A stretch of DNA of 64,000 nucleotides from Neobacillus ginsengisoli (GTDB taxonomy: Bacteria; Bacillota; Bacilli; Bacillales_B; DSM-18226), in assembly GCF_030813055.1 (NCBI RefSeq), contig NZ_JAUSTW010000003.1:620001-684000 (forward strand), read 5' to 3'. A model generated the notes under the pieces. It saw only the letters and a program-made list of their open reading frames with translations, ran no database searches and was not told where the DNA came from. The position numbers were made by a program, and so were the translations under genes. This document shows positions 1-8,374 of the stretch, one piece after another. How positions within the stretch are numbered: position 1 is the stretch's first letter; every line of letters begins with the position of its first letter.

Positions 1-162
1 AAAAGCCCCCTGAATTAGGTGGTCTTAGTCCCCCCTCGCTTTAGCCGACGAAGTTAGCTGACGGGTAGGATGGCGAAAGAGCAGCTCTCATCCCTTCTGA
101 TATCCAGAATTAACCCCTAAAAATTGGTTCCTCCGCTCCTGAGTTTCCTCAGGATTAAGCCG
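1..162 (-). promoter_or_regulatory. c-di-AMP riboswitch (ydaO/yuaA type), edge copy
   Basis: Read on the minus strand, this segment carries the conserved blocks of the ydaO/yuaA aptamer: GGAACCAA, GGGGTTAATTC, AAGGGATGA, CTCTTTCGCCATCC and CTACCCGTCAGCTAACTTCG, in the expected order. It ends at the window edge in a GC-rich hairpin region followed by CTTTT, which fits a terminator-type OFF switch. It is closely similar to the copy at 48600-48752. The controlled gene would lie left of position 1 and cannot be seen. In this riboswitch class, ligand binding normally shuts off potassium uptake, osmolyte or cell-wall genes. Confidence 0.9.
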
Positions 163-650
163 ATATATTAAATTACTAATTTATGAAGTAATTGTAAGCT
201 TGAGCCACTCACTTGTAAAAGGCTAAATCGGGTTAAATCTACTCGTAATCTAAGATTTTTCCAAATAAATCCTCTACTTTATCTTATTTTCTAATCCATA
301 CTCATTTTTTTATACTTTATTACACAATAAAAAAGGGACTATTGCCGCATCCCACTCTTCAACTCTTGACCCGTTCATTTTTGTCTCGGAAAGGAAAACA
401 AATTACCAAACAGAATGTCCCCTCGGCTTTTCCTTCCTCTTCACGAACTACGAAAATAGAAATAACATCTTCTACTTTAAGATACATTTAGAGTAGTATT
501 TGATTGCTCTTATTGAAGGAAACACCCGGTAGTTTAAAGCTTTCTTAAGGTGGTTGTTGGCTTAATAAAAATGATTAACTCCTTTTTAATTTAAAGTTTT
601 TGTAAAATTTAATGAATTTTCCGATTTGTGATGTAACACCCTATAATTAA
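163..650. other. Gene-free stretch
   Basis: No ORF with a ribosome binding site and no recognisable RNA or repeat was seen. The part near 330-440 has some coding-like texture on the minus strand, but it cannot be assigned to a family. The minus-strand promoter of the left-edge riboswitch transcript should lie in 163-260. Confidence 0.4.
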
Positions 651-659
651 TGGTATAAT
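651..659 (+). promoter_or_regulatory. Candidate extended -10 promoter
   Basis: TGGTATAAT is an extended -10 element (TGnTATAAT). It lies about 30 bp upstream of the ribosome binding site GGGAGG at 687-692. No well-spaced -35 box is present, as is common for extended -10 promoters. It would serve the mini-ORF at 699 and the hydrolase at 809. Confidence 0.4.
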
Positions 660-698
660 TTTCCTTGTTTTACAAATTTATATATTGGGAGGTTACTT

Positions 699-761
699 AT
701 GACATGGTTCACCAAATGGGCATTGCGGAATAGAGCGGCTCTCTTTTATTGCAAAATTTAA
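699..761 (+). pseudogene. 20-codon mini-ORF, possible remnant of an RND efflux pump start
   Basis: This short ORF has a good ribosome binding site (GGGAGG, 7 nt before ATG). It encodes MTWFTKWALRNRAALFYCKI and then stops. The start resembles the amino terminus of bacterial RND transporters of the SwrC/AcrB type, which often begin with a short segment followed by 'LRNRAAV' and the first membrane helix. That similarity is from memory and short, so this may be either the decayed 5' end of such a gene or an upstream ORF in the leader of the hydrolase gene. Confidence 0.3.
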
Positions 762-808
762 TTGCCACCTGTTATATTTAATAAGAAACTAACAGGAAGT
801 GTTATTTT

Positions 809-1336
809 ATGAAACAGGCTCTAATAATTATTGATATGCAAGAAATTTTCTTTAATTATCCCCAAAACTATTTATTTAAAAATGAGCAATTAGTTATTAA
901 TATAAACGAGCTAATTAAGCAGGCTCATGAAAAAAATATACAAGTGATCTTCATTCAACATACTAGTCAAAACGAACAAGACGAACTTTTTGAAGGAAAA
1001 AATGACTGGAAACTTCATAAAGATTTATTAGTATCCTCTACCGATAAAATTATTAAAAAATCAAAATGGGATTCATTCTATCAAACTGAACTCTTAGATT
1101 ACTTAAGAAGTAATGAAATAGAACAACTTATTTTTGCAGGAGCACAGACTGAGTTTTGTCTCGACACAACTATTAGAGCAGCCTTTAGTTTAGGGTACCA
1201 AAAAAATCTACTTTTCAAAGAGACACATAGTACATTAAATGGTGTAATTTTAAATGCAAGTGATATTATTAATCATCATGAGTCTATTTGGAATAATAGA
1301 TTCCTAACTGTTATTGATGGTGAAACAAAATTATAA
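809..1336 (+). CDS. Isochorismatase-family cysteine hydrolase
   Basis: This 175-aa protein has the isochorismatase/nicotinamidase fold. The predicted catalytic triad is Asp9 (in LIIIDMQ), Lys84 (in the KKSKWDSF motif) and Cys117 (in GAQTEFCLDTT). The length fits the small stand-alone members of the family. Such enzymes hydrolyse amides or enol ethers, for example nicotinamide, ureidoacrylate or isochorismate. Nothing in the sequence or neighbours fixes the substrate. The start is supported by AGGA about 12 nt upstream. The gene is monocistronic, with a terminator 60 bp downstream that also faces the convergent HprK-like gene. Confidence 0.85.
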   Translation: MKQALIIIDMQEIFFNYPQNYLFKNEQLVININELIKQAHEKNIQVIFIQHTSQNEQDELFEGKNDWKLHKDLLVSSTDKIIKKSKWDSFYQTELLDYLRSNEIEQLIFAGAQTEFCLDTTIRAAFSLGYQKNLLFKETHSTLNGVILNASDIINHHESIWNNRFLTVIDGETKL

Positions 1337-1396
1337 ATTTCTATTTATAGTATGGTTATTTTCCAATCAGACATTGTGAAAGAAAACATCAAAAAC

Positions 1397-1425
1397 AAAG
1401 CCACCATTTAAGGTGGCTTTTTATT
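1397..1425 (+). terminator. Rho-independent terminator
   Basis: A perfect 9-bp stem AAAGCCACC/GGTGGCTTT with a 6-nt loop is followed by TTATT. It lies between convergent genes and may work in both directions, since the minus strand also reads a T-rich tract. Confidence 0.85.
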
Positions 1426-1500
1426 ATATTCTCATATAGTGGAATTTTGTTAGATACTTAGCAGCTGAATCCACAAAATTAAGAATAACACTACGGATCA

Positions 1501-2442
1501 TTACCAGCTGGAATCAGATTCTAGCCGTCTCGTGAACTCTTCCGCAGCACTGTATCCTTGCTGTTTCAGAAGCCAGTTATTTGCCGCAGCTTCAATTAAA
1601 CCCGCCACATCCCGACCAGGTTGGAGCTGAATTTCAATATGAGGAATTCGAACGTCCATATATTCTGTATATCTAGGTTCGTGATCCAATTCATTATTAA
1701 GGGAATTTTTCTGCCATTTGGTCAGTTCAATATCGAGCGCGATCCTCGTTTCATCCTGAAAAGCTTTTCTCCCATATAAGCGGACCACATTCAATAGCCC
1801 GACACTTCGTAGAGCGAGAAATTCCTTTGTTTTCCCATCATGGGTACCGAGAATGGTTCGTGGACTGAGCTTTTTCAACACAACGATATCATCAGCCACT
1901 AGCCTGTGACCTCTGCCAATCATTGTGTGTGCCGTTTCGCTTTTGCCGACGCCTGATTTTCCTCGAAGTAAAATGCCCATTCCATACACATTGATACAAA
2001 CCCCGTGAACTGCGATTTCTGGAGCTAATGTTTTTACCATATACTCATCAAGTTTCGTAATAAATTCAGAAGTCATTTGAGGCTCGTTTGTACATAATAA
2101 CGGGATTCCCTCTTCTACACAATACTGAGTTAAATACGGTAGTCCTTCCTGTCCAGCAGTAACGATAAAGCAAGGGGGGTGGTATTTGACGATATTACCT
2201 ATTCGCATCTGACGCTCCTCTATACTTAATTTATGCAAATAAGTAATTTCTTTTCTTCCAAGTATTTGAACACGTTCAGTTGGGAAAAAATCAAAGTGAC
2301 CAACGAATTCCAAACCCGGACGATGACACCGTGATTGCTTAATTGTTTGTTGTAATTGATTTTCTCCAGTCAATACTTTTAATGAAAATTTTCGAACTAA
2401 ATTTTCAACTGTTAATATTTTCACGTCTATGGCACTCTCCAT
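1501..2442 (-). CDS. Divergent HPr kinase/phosphorylase paralogue
   Basis: This is a member of the HprK family, which phosphorylates and dephosphorylates Ser46 of HPr or Crh to signal carbon status to CcpA. Numbering from the ATG at 2442, it has the HprK amino-terminal domain (about residues 1-130), a conserved His in AVHGVCINVYG, the Walker A GKSGVGKS (about 161-168), HRLVADD, and the carboxy-terminal PGRDVAGLIEAAA block. The canonical HprK signature LEIRGLGIINV is replaced by LALRSVGLLNV, losing the acidic residue. The usual partner lgt is absent, so this is probably a second copy rather than the housekeeping hprK. Start choice is open: TTG at 2493, ATG at 2442, or GTG at 2424. The GTG gives the best family alignment and has GGAGAG upstream. 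Confidence 0.8.
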   Translation of the reverse strand: MESAIDVKILTVENLVRKFSLKVLTGENQLQQTIKQSRCHRPGLEFVGHFDFFPTERVQILGRKEITYLHKLSIEERQMRIGNIVKYHPPCFIVTAGQEGLPYLTQYCVEEGIPLLCTNEPQMTSEFITKLDEYMVKTLAPEIAVHGVCINVYGMGILLRGKSGVGKSETAHTMIGRGHRLVADDIVVLKKLSPRTILGTHDGKTKEFLALRSVGLLNVVRLYGRKAFQDETRIALDIELTKWQKNSLNNELDHEPRYTEYMDVRIPHIEIQLQPGRDVAGLIEAAANNWLLKQQGYSAAEEFTRRLESDSSW

Positions 2443-2559
2443 CCTTAATGACTTTCTTATTCTTGATTTTACTTGTAAAAGGAGGAATTTCAACTCAATA
2501 TCTTTCTATTAAAATAAACCTTTCACAATTAAAGCTCGGTAAAAATCTGAAGTAGTATC

Positions 2560-2600
2560 AAAAAACCTCAATTCTTTTATAACAAGGATTGAGGTTTTTT
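2560..2600 (-). terminator. Terminator of the response-regulator gene
   Basis: A long stem AAAAAACCTCAAT(T/C)CTT with its complement and a T-run lies just after the stop of the GlnL-like gene. It separates the two-component operon from the HprK-like gene. Confidence 0.85.
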
Positions 2601-2620
2601 GCAGTGTTCCAATTCACATT

Positions 2621-3553
2621 CTAATATCCTTCAGCTACCAGATGTTTTGCTTCGAAATACAAAGCCTGTATAAACTTCTTGGCATTTATCCGTGTATGCG
2701 TTGATGAAGTTAAAGATGCATGTTTCAATTCCGTCATTCGTTGACGCACTGTTGTAAAATCAAAAAACTTCGACGCGTAATTCTCAAATTTCGGATTCCC
2801 AAAATCAGTTAGACCAAGAGATGCCAAATTGTTCAATGATTGGTAAATCGCTCGGCGAATTCGCTGTTCTGATGCTTTTCTCTCCCTGTCAACCTCTTCT
2901 TGGGAAGCGGCCGTTCCTAACTTTTTCAAGCTGATTTGGGTGAGGATATCCTTTAAAATTGGAAATCCATTATCAAATGCTAGTTTTGTCTCATATTGAT
3001 ACAAATAATCAATGATATCCAGCAAGTCCTTACTTCCGTTTTCTCCGACTATTCCGAGTTCGGATAAAAGGAATTGGCCCCATTCTGTAATTTTCTTTTC
3101 CCCGTAGGAAGGCCTATGTTCTTTGGTGGAATTCCAATCAGATACATTGCTGAGTAATTTTTGAATGTCATGTATAGATCGCTCAAAACGAATACGCTCC
3201 ATGACCTTTTGTACAACCGTTATTACTTCAATTCTGTTCAGCGGCTTTGTGATGTAATATTCGATTCCAAGGGAATAAGCTTCTCCGATCAGCTCTTTAG
3301 ATTCGACTTGGGAAATCATAATGATTTTTACTTTAAATGACTGTACAAGGCTCCGAATGGTTTCAATTCCGTCCCGGATCGGCATCAGTAAATCAATAAA
3401 TAAAATATCGACATGGTTCATTGCAAGCGTATGTGCATCTAGGAAAGAACCATCTTCCGATTCCCCTACAACGTCACCCAATTCTTCATCCTCGATAATT
3501 TGTGACAGCATAGAGCGAAAGACTTCATCGTCATCCGTGATATAAAAATGCAT
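2621..3553 (-). CDS. glnL: GlnL (YcbB)-type response regulator
   Basis: This 310-aa protein has an amino-terminal receiver domain with the acidic pocket TDDDE (residues 6-10), phosphoacceptor Asp54 (in LFIDLLMP) and Lys103 (in YITKP). A helical carboxy-terminal half matches the YcbB-type DNA-binding domain of Bacillus subtilis GlnL. The start at 3553 is preferred over the longer frame because GGAAGGG sits 7-8 nt upstream. The start lies 5 nt beyond the stop of the kinase gene, so the two are coupled. In B. subtilis GlnK-GlnL responds to glutamine and activates glsA-glnT through TTTTGT-N4-TTTTGT repeats. Here the same motif lies upstream of the aspartate transporter (9715-9780), so the target is probably aspartate catabolism. 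The symbol reflects family membership, not a proven glutamine role. Confidence 0.8.
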   Translation of the reverse strand: MHFYITDDDEVFRSMLSQIIEDEELGDVVGESEDGSFLDAHTLAMNHVDILFIDLLMPIRDGIETIRSLVQSFKVKIIMISQVESKELIGEAYSLGIEYYITKPLNRIEVITVVQKVMERIRFERSIHDIQKLLSNVSDWNSTKEHRPSYGEKKITEWGQFLLSELGIVGENGSKDLLDIIDYLYQYETKLAFDNGFPILKDILTQISLKKLGTAASQEEVDRERKASEQRIRRAIYQSLNNLASLGLTDFGNPKFENYASKFFDFTTVRQRMTELKHASLTSSTHTRINAKKFIQALYFEAKHLVAEGY

Positions 3554-3557
3554 AAAT

Positions 3558-4865
3558 TCACCCTTCCTCGGCAAGATTGACGATCGGCAGCCGGATGGTG
3601 AAAATGCTCCCGTTCTCTCTCGGTAGGAGTTTTACCTCTCCTCCCAATTCCTCTGCCATTTCTTTTATATAAGATAACCCCATTCCCGTGGAGGGTGTTC
3701 CATCACCTCTATATTTAGAGGTAAACCCCGGTTTAAAAATGAGTTGTTTATATTTTGAAGGAACTCCCGGACCGTCGTCAATCACTTTACAGTCAATCCA
3801 ATTATCCTCTTTATCAATCGAAACGGTTATTGTTCCTGTATTTTCAATCGCTTCTACTGCGTTCGCAACTAAATTGTTGATAAAAGACAGCATAAGATAA
3901 ATATGATAATTCGGATGCTGTCCCCTAATCTGTGACACAAATTCAATTTTCTTTCCTAACAGCGCCGCATATTTCTGATTGATTCGCACAATCATGTGCG
4001 CCAATTCATGTACATTCATATATTCCGGTAGACTTTCACTTGAAATGAGCTTTGTAAGGCCAGCAAAAATTCTTTGGTTATCCTTTTTTATTTCATGCAC
4101 CTCTCCAGCTATTCGTAAAGCTTTTTTTCCCCAATCTTTAATTGGAAGCCCTTGAACATGGTTAAAATCATTCAAGTTTCGATATAGATTGTAGGATTCT
4201 TTTGTGATTGTTTCTGCATTTTGTAGCGTCTTTTTCAAATAAACGGACTCTACATACAAATTGGAAAGGTGTTTAAGCATATTCTCATTCTCCCGCCTGG
4301 TTTGCGATTCTTTCAGCTGCAGTTCGTAAATCCTCATCATATTGATGAAGGCCAATACAAAAAAGCTTCGGAACACTGCGATAATAATGATTTTGTTTAA
4401 TGCCCCTACCGTCACCGTAGTTCCCAATACAAAAAGATGATAAAGCATTAACTCCATAAGACTAGATACTATTTCAATTGTAATACCGAAACATCCTATC
4501 AGCAAAGGATGTTGAAAACGATTCACCCTCATCAAATAAAACAGGAAGGCAAATGTGAAATAGTAGAAGAACGTCGGAGACCGTAAAGTGATTGATTCTA
4601 CCAGGCTAAAGTCCGCCGACATCATCCAATCCAATAGAACACGGAACGCCGAGACGGACATGCCTATTAACAGCCCCATTACAACAGGTGAAATTTTACG
4701 AAAGTACAATAAAGAAAAGAAGAAAATGGGTGTTCCAAAACTGACACGAAATACATTATCGAATGGATGAAAGTTCAATTCACCCGCGATCGGTATAATA
4801 ACCGTAAGAGCTATAATAATCCAGTAATCTTTGCTTTGCAGTTGATTCGCTCTCAAATCCGCCAC
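3558..4865 (-). CDS. glnK: GlnK (YcbA)-type sensor histidine kinase
   Basis: This 435-aa protein has about six membrane helices in residues 14-180, a helical linker, and a kinase core. The likely phosphoacceptor is His257 in the GEVHEIKKD motif. It has an N-box FINNLVANAVEAI (328-340), a G1 box DDGPGVP (363-369) and a GMGLSYI G2 box (394-400). The layout matches B. subtilis YcbA/GlnK, which lacks a large extracellular sensor domain. It therefore may sense a ligand within or near the membrane, or through a transporter partner. GTG is the likely start. It is the first gene of a two-gene unit with the response regulator. Confidence 0.8.
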   Translation of the reverse strand: MADLRANQLQSKDYWIIIALTVIIPIAGELNFHPFDNVFRVSFGTPIFFFSLLYFRKISPVVMGLLIGMSVSAFRVLLDWMMSADFSLVESITLRSPTFFYYFTFAFLFYLMRVNRFQHPLLIGCFGITIEIVSSLMELMLYHLFVLGTTVTVGALNKIIIIAVFRSFFVLAFINMMRIYELQLKESQTRRENENMLKHLSNLYVESVYLKKTLQNAETITKESYNLYRNLNDFNHVQGLPIKDWGKKALRIAGEVHEIKKDNQRIFAGLTKLISSESLPEYMNVHELAHMIVRINQKYAALLGKKIEFVSQIRGQHPNYHIYLMLSFINNLVANAVEAIENTGTITVSIDKEDNWIDCKVIDDGPGVPSKYKQLIFKPGFTSKYRGDGTPSTGMGLSYIKEMAEELGGEVKLLPRENGSIFTIRLPIVNLAEEG

Positions 4866-4971
4866 ATCCTAATTTTTGCATCTAGTATACGCTTGTAGTT
4901 ATAAATACAATTAACATTTATAGTCTCTCGGAAATTAATTTTCCTAATCTCCAATTACTATATAAGAAAAT

Positions 4972-5003
4972 ACAGCTTGTTTATCAAAACAAGCTGTTTT
5001 TGG
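4972..5003 (-). terminator. Terminator of the malic enzyme gene
   Basis: An 11-bp perfect stem ACAGCTTGTTT/AAACAAGCTGT is flanked by A/T runs on both sides. It directly follows the malic enzyme stop codon on the minus strand. Confidence 0.85.
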
Positions 5004-5008
5004 GTTCA

Positions 5009-6703
5009 TTATACCATAACTTTTTCCTTTGCAGCTTTCATAGGCCGATAAACCGGTTCCCACATTAAATTTCGAACAGCTTGCTTAATATCGTCATGTT
5101 TTATTCGTGCCACACCATCAGCAACAGCCGCCCTTGCCACTTCAATCGCGACGATTTCTGAAATAGTACGGAGATTCTCAACTTGCGGAAGTAATGGGGC
5201 ACCCGGCTTGCTAGCATCGATCATACCCGCTACAGCTTCTGCTGCAGCAGCGAACATGCCGTCAGTAATGATACTGGCACGCGACACGTTCGTTCCAAGT
5301 CCAAGCCCCGGGAAAATAAGAGCGTTATTGGATTGACCGATTACATATACTGTTTTGTTATATGTTACTGGAGGAAACGGACTTCCGGTTGCCACTAGAG
5401 CTCTACCCTCTGTCCAATGAATTAAATCAGCAGGGGTTGCTTCCGCAAGCGGAGTCGGATTGGACATAGGCAAAATAACCGGTCTTTCAACGTGTGCCGC
5501 CATTTCTTTCACAATATCCTCAGTAAAAGCCCCCGCAACCGTTGAAGTTCCGATCAAAATAGTTGGATGTACTTGACGAACGACTTCAGCCAAGCCTGCT
5601 CCTGAATTGTTTTCATCAGCGGGACGCGCATATGGCCGCTGGAAATCGTACAATTCGTCCATATTAACTGCCAGCAAACCATTCCGGTCAATGCACCAAA
5701 ACCTGCGGTTCGCCGATTCCCATGAAAGCCCTTCGCGTATCATGGCATCACGAACCTGATCGGCAATTCCAATACCGGCTGTACCCGCCCCGAATACGAC
5801 AATACGATGTTCACTGAGCGGAATACCGGAAGCACGCACTGCCCCCAGCACAGCAGCAAGTGATACGGCACCTGTACCTTGTATATCGTCATTGAATGTA
5901 CACACTTTATCTCGATATTTCTCTAAAATGTTTCGTGCATTTTGGGAGCTGAAATCCTCCCAATGCAGCAATGCATTAGGAAACATACTCGCCGCTGTGC
6001 TTACAAACTGCTCAATGAATTCATCATACCGGCCATCCCTAACACGGGGATGGCGATTTCCGACGTAGAACGGATTGTTTAGAAGCTCTTCACGATCTGT
6101 GCCCACATCTAAAATAATTGGCATGACACGGGCGGGATCAATTCCAGCTGCAGCCGTATAAACGGCTAATTTACCGATCGCGATATTAATACCGCCAACA
6201 CCCCAGTCACCGATTCCTAAAATGCCTTCCCCATCGGTTATAACCATTAAATCGATATCATCCGCACTCGCCCCGAAGTTTTCAAATGCCTGTTCAATGT
6301 CGTTAACATTATTAATGGATAAATACACTCCGCGCGGGCGGCGGTATTCAATGCTGTAACGTTGGATTGCCAACCCGACTGTCGGTGTATATACGATCGG
6401 AAGCATTTCAGGCAAATGGTCCGTCAGCACACGGTAAAACAATACCTCGTTTCGGTCATGAAGTGCCGATAACGTTATATTTTTACGCAAATCGCTCGTC
6501 TGCGAGGAGAATTGTTTATATGCACGGCGTGCTTGCTCATCAAGCGTTAGTACTGCCGGCGGCAATAATCCTGTTAAACCCAGCTCCTTTCTCTCCTCCT
6601 CCGTAAATGCAACCCCTTTATTTAACAACGGTGTAGCAATTAATTCCGCACCACGTAAGGCAGTTTCCACTTCCCCATTCGGACTAACTTTGAATTTATA
6701 CAT
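5009..6703 (-). CDS. maeA: NAD-dependent malic enzyme (SfcA/MaeA type)
   Basis: This 564-aa enzyme of the large malic-enzyme subfamily converts malate to pyruvate and CO2 with reduction of NAD. Numbering from the ATG at 6703, it has catalytic Tyr105 (in IVYTPTVG) and Lys178 (in IGKLAVYTA), metal ligands Glu249-Asp250 (in HWEDF) and Asp273 (in FNDDIQGTG), and a nucleotide-binding FGAGTAGIG loop (304-312). The start at 6703 has GGAAGGG 7-8 nt upstream; the longer frame would use that site as coding sequence. The gene lies downstream of aspA but behind a terminator (6880-6896), with a cre-like palindrome at 6803-6817. It fits conversion of aspartate-derived fumarate, via malate, to pyruvate. Fumarase is not in the window. 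Confidence 0.93.
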   Translation of the reverse strand: MYKFKVSPNGEVETALRGAELIATPLLNKGVAFTEEERKELGLTGLLPPAVLTLDEQARRAYKQFSSQTSDLRKNITLSALHDRNEVLFYRVLTDHLPEMLPIVYTPTVGLAIQRYSIEYRRPRGVYLSINNVNDIEQAFENFGASADDIDLMVITDGEGILGIGDWGVGGINIAIGKLAVYTAAAGIDPARVMPIILDVGTDREELLNNPFYVGNRHPRVRDGRYDEFIEQFVSTAASMFPNALLHWEDFSSQNARNILEKYRDKVCTFNDDIQGTGAVSLAAVLGAVRASGIPLSEHRIVVFGAGTAGIGIADQVRDAMIREGLSWESANRRFWCIDRNGLLAVNMDELYDFQRPYARPADENNSGAGLAEVVRQVHPTILIGTSTVAGAFTEDIVKEMAAHVERPVILPMSNPTPLAEATPADLIHWTEGRALVATGSPFPPVTYNKTVYVIGQSNNALIFPGLGLGTNVSRASIITDGMFAAAAEAVAGMIDASKPGAPLLPQVENLRTISEIVAIEVARAAVADGVARIKHDDIKQAVRNLMWEPVYRPMKAAKEKVMV

Positions 6704-6802
6704 ATAATACCCTTCCTTTTCCAATCAAACTTCTGATATTGATTCTTAATTAGAAAAGCCCAACCAGCATGTTAAGGCGTAAAACCAGAGGTTCTTCTCC
6801 CT

Positions 6803-6817
6803 AAAAAGCGCTTTTTT
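6803..6817. promoter_or_regulatory. cre-like palindrome upstream of malic enzyme
   Basis: AAAAAGCGCTTTTTT has the central AAAGCGCTTT of strong CcpA sites but lacks the outer TG/CA bases. It is about 100 bp upstream of the malic enzyme start. It could be a weak cre site or only a short A/T-flanked palindrome. Confidence 0.35.
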
Positions 6818-6878
6818 GTACCGGAAGTTCTTTGATTCTTCCCTTGCAGAAGAAGTTTTATCCCTTATGCCAAGCAAA

Positions 6879-6896
6879 AAAGGGCGCTTCGCCCTG
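6879..6896 (-). terminator. Terminator after aspA
   Basis: AGGGCGAAGCGCCCT folds with a short loop and is followed on the minus strand by TTTTTTGC. It ends the transporter-aspA transcript ahead of the malic enzyme gene. Confidence 0.85.
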
Positions 6897-6920
6897 ATTT
6901 GCTTGAGATTTACAAGTTTA

Positions 6921-8354
6921 CTATCTATCTAAAAGAGCTGCACCTGCGATCCCTGGATGTGTCATTTCATACGGGTCTAGTATCAAATTTAGCTCCTCTT
7001 CTGTCAACACATCATATTTCAAACATAGTTCCCTGATTGGCGCACCGCTTAAGATTGCCTCCCGTGCAATTCGAGCCGCTACTTCGTACCCAATATGGGG
7101 GTTAACCGCCGTAATGACTCCAGCACTCTTTTCTACATACTCTTTTAATCTCTCTTCATTTGCTTTTATTCCTTTTAAACAATGGTCTGTAAAAACACGG
7201 AAAGCATTATTCATAATACTGATCGATTGTAGAAGATTAAATACTAGGACAGGCTCCATAACATTTAATTCAAGCTGACCTGCTTCTGATGCAAGACAAA
7301 TCGTATGGTCATTTCCAATTACTTGGAATGCCACCTGGTTAATAACTTCCGCCATCACTGGATTTACTTTACCAGGCATGATAGAAGAACCAGGCTGTCG
7401 TGCAGGTAACGTGATTTCAGCCAAACCTGCTCTTGGACCAGATGCCATTAAGCGTAAGTCATTTGCAATTTTTGACATGTTCATCATACAAACTTTCAAT
7501 GCCGCTGATACTTCTGTGTATGCATCAGTATTTTGCGTAGCATCAACAAGATGTTCTGCACCGATTAGCGGCAGGCCGCTGATGTCTGCTAGATGTTTTA
7601 CCACAAATTCAATATAACGCGGATCCGCATTTAACCCTGTTCCGACGGCCGTTGCTCCCATGTTCAATTCATATAAATGCTGGCGTGATTGTTTAATCCG
7701 CTTGATATCACGTCCGATTACGCGGCTATAGGCTTCAAATTCCTGACCAAGCCGAATCGGCACAGCATCCTGAAGGTGGGTACGGCCCATTTTAATAATA
7801 GGATTAAACTCTACGGCCTTTCGTTGAAAAACTGTATGCATTTCTTCCATGGTTGCTAACAATTTTTCTAAAAAGTTTAGGACTGCAATATGAATCGCAG
7901 TAGGAAAAGAATCATTAGTTGATTGTGACATATTGACGTGGCTATTTGGACTGCAATGGGAATAGTCCCCTTTTTCTTTCCCAAGTAATTCAATAGCCCG
8001 ATTGGCAAGGACCTCATTTACATTCATGTTAATCGAGGTTCCTGCTCCGCCTTGGATAGGATCGACAATAATTTGGTCGTGCCATTTTCCTTTAATCATT
8101 TCCTCTGCCGCCTTAACTATTGCTTGTCCAATGCCGGAATAAAGACGTTTAACATCCATATTTGCAAGCGCAGCAGCCTTTTTCACCATGGCCATCGCTT
8201 TAATTAATTCTTCATGGATTCGATACCCTGTGATTGGAAAGTTTTCAACAGCACGAAGTGTTTGGATCCCATAATAGGCTTCAGCAGGAACTTCCTTTGA
8301 TCCTAAAAAATCCTTTTCGGTTCGAACGTTTGGTTTTATTTCAGTTACTGTCAT
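6921..8354 (-). CDS. aspA: Aspartate ammonia-lyase (aspartase)
   Basis: This 477-aa protein of the aspartase/fumarase superfamily cleaves L-aspartate to fumarate and ammonia. The catalytic flexible loop signature GSSIMPGKVNP lies at residues 322-332. The amino terminus (EKDFLGSKEVPAEAYYG) and the segment LASEAGQLELNVMEPV match aspartase rather than class II fumarase. The start has AGGAGGA 6 nt upstream. It lies 20 bp after the transporter gene and should be co-transcribed with it, giving an uptake-plus-deamination operon. The downstream malic enzyme would use the fumarate carbon. Confidence 0.92.
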   Translation of the reverse strand: MTVTEIKPNVRTEKDFLGSKEVPAEAYYGIQTLRAVENFPITGYRIHEELIKAMAMVKKAAALANMDVKRLYSGIGQAIVKAAEEMIKGKWHDQIIVDPIQGGAGTSINMNVNEVLANRAIELLGKEKGDYSHCSPNSHVNMSQSTNDSFPTAIHIAVLNFLEKLLATMEEMHTVFQRKAVEFNPIIKMGRTHLQDAVPIRLGQEFEAYSRVIGRDIKRIKQSRQHLYELNMGATAVGTGLNADPRYIEFVVKHLADISGLPLIGAEHLVDATQNTDAYTEVSAALKVCMMNMSKIANDLRLMASGPRAGLAEITLPARQPGSSIMPGKVNPVMAEVINQVAFQVIGNDHTICLASEAGQLELNVMEPVLVFNLLQSISIMNNAFRVFTDHCLKGIKANEERLKEYVEKSAGVITAVNPHIGYEVAARIAREAILSGAPIRELCLKYDVLTEEELNLILDPYEMTHPGIAGAALLDR

Positions 8355-8374
8355 TACATTCTCCTCCTATCCCT

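Noticed and set aside
6814..6819. Single TTTTGT box near the malic enzyme as another GlnL site
   Set aside because: Only one box, on the other strand relative to the gene and without an N4-spaced partner.
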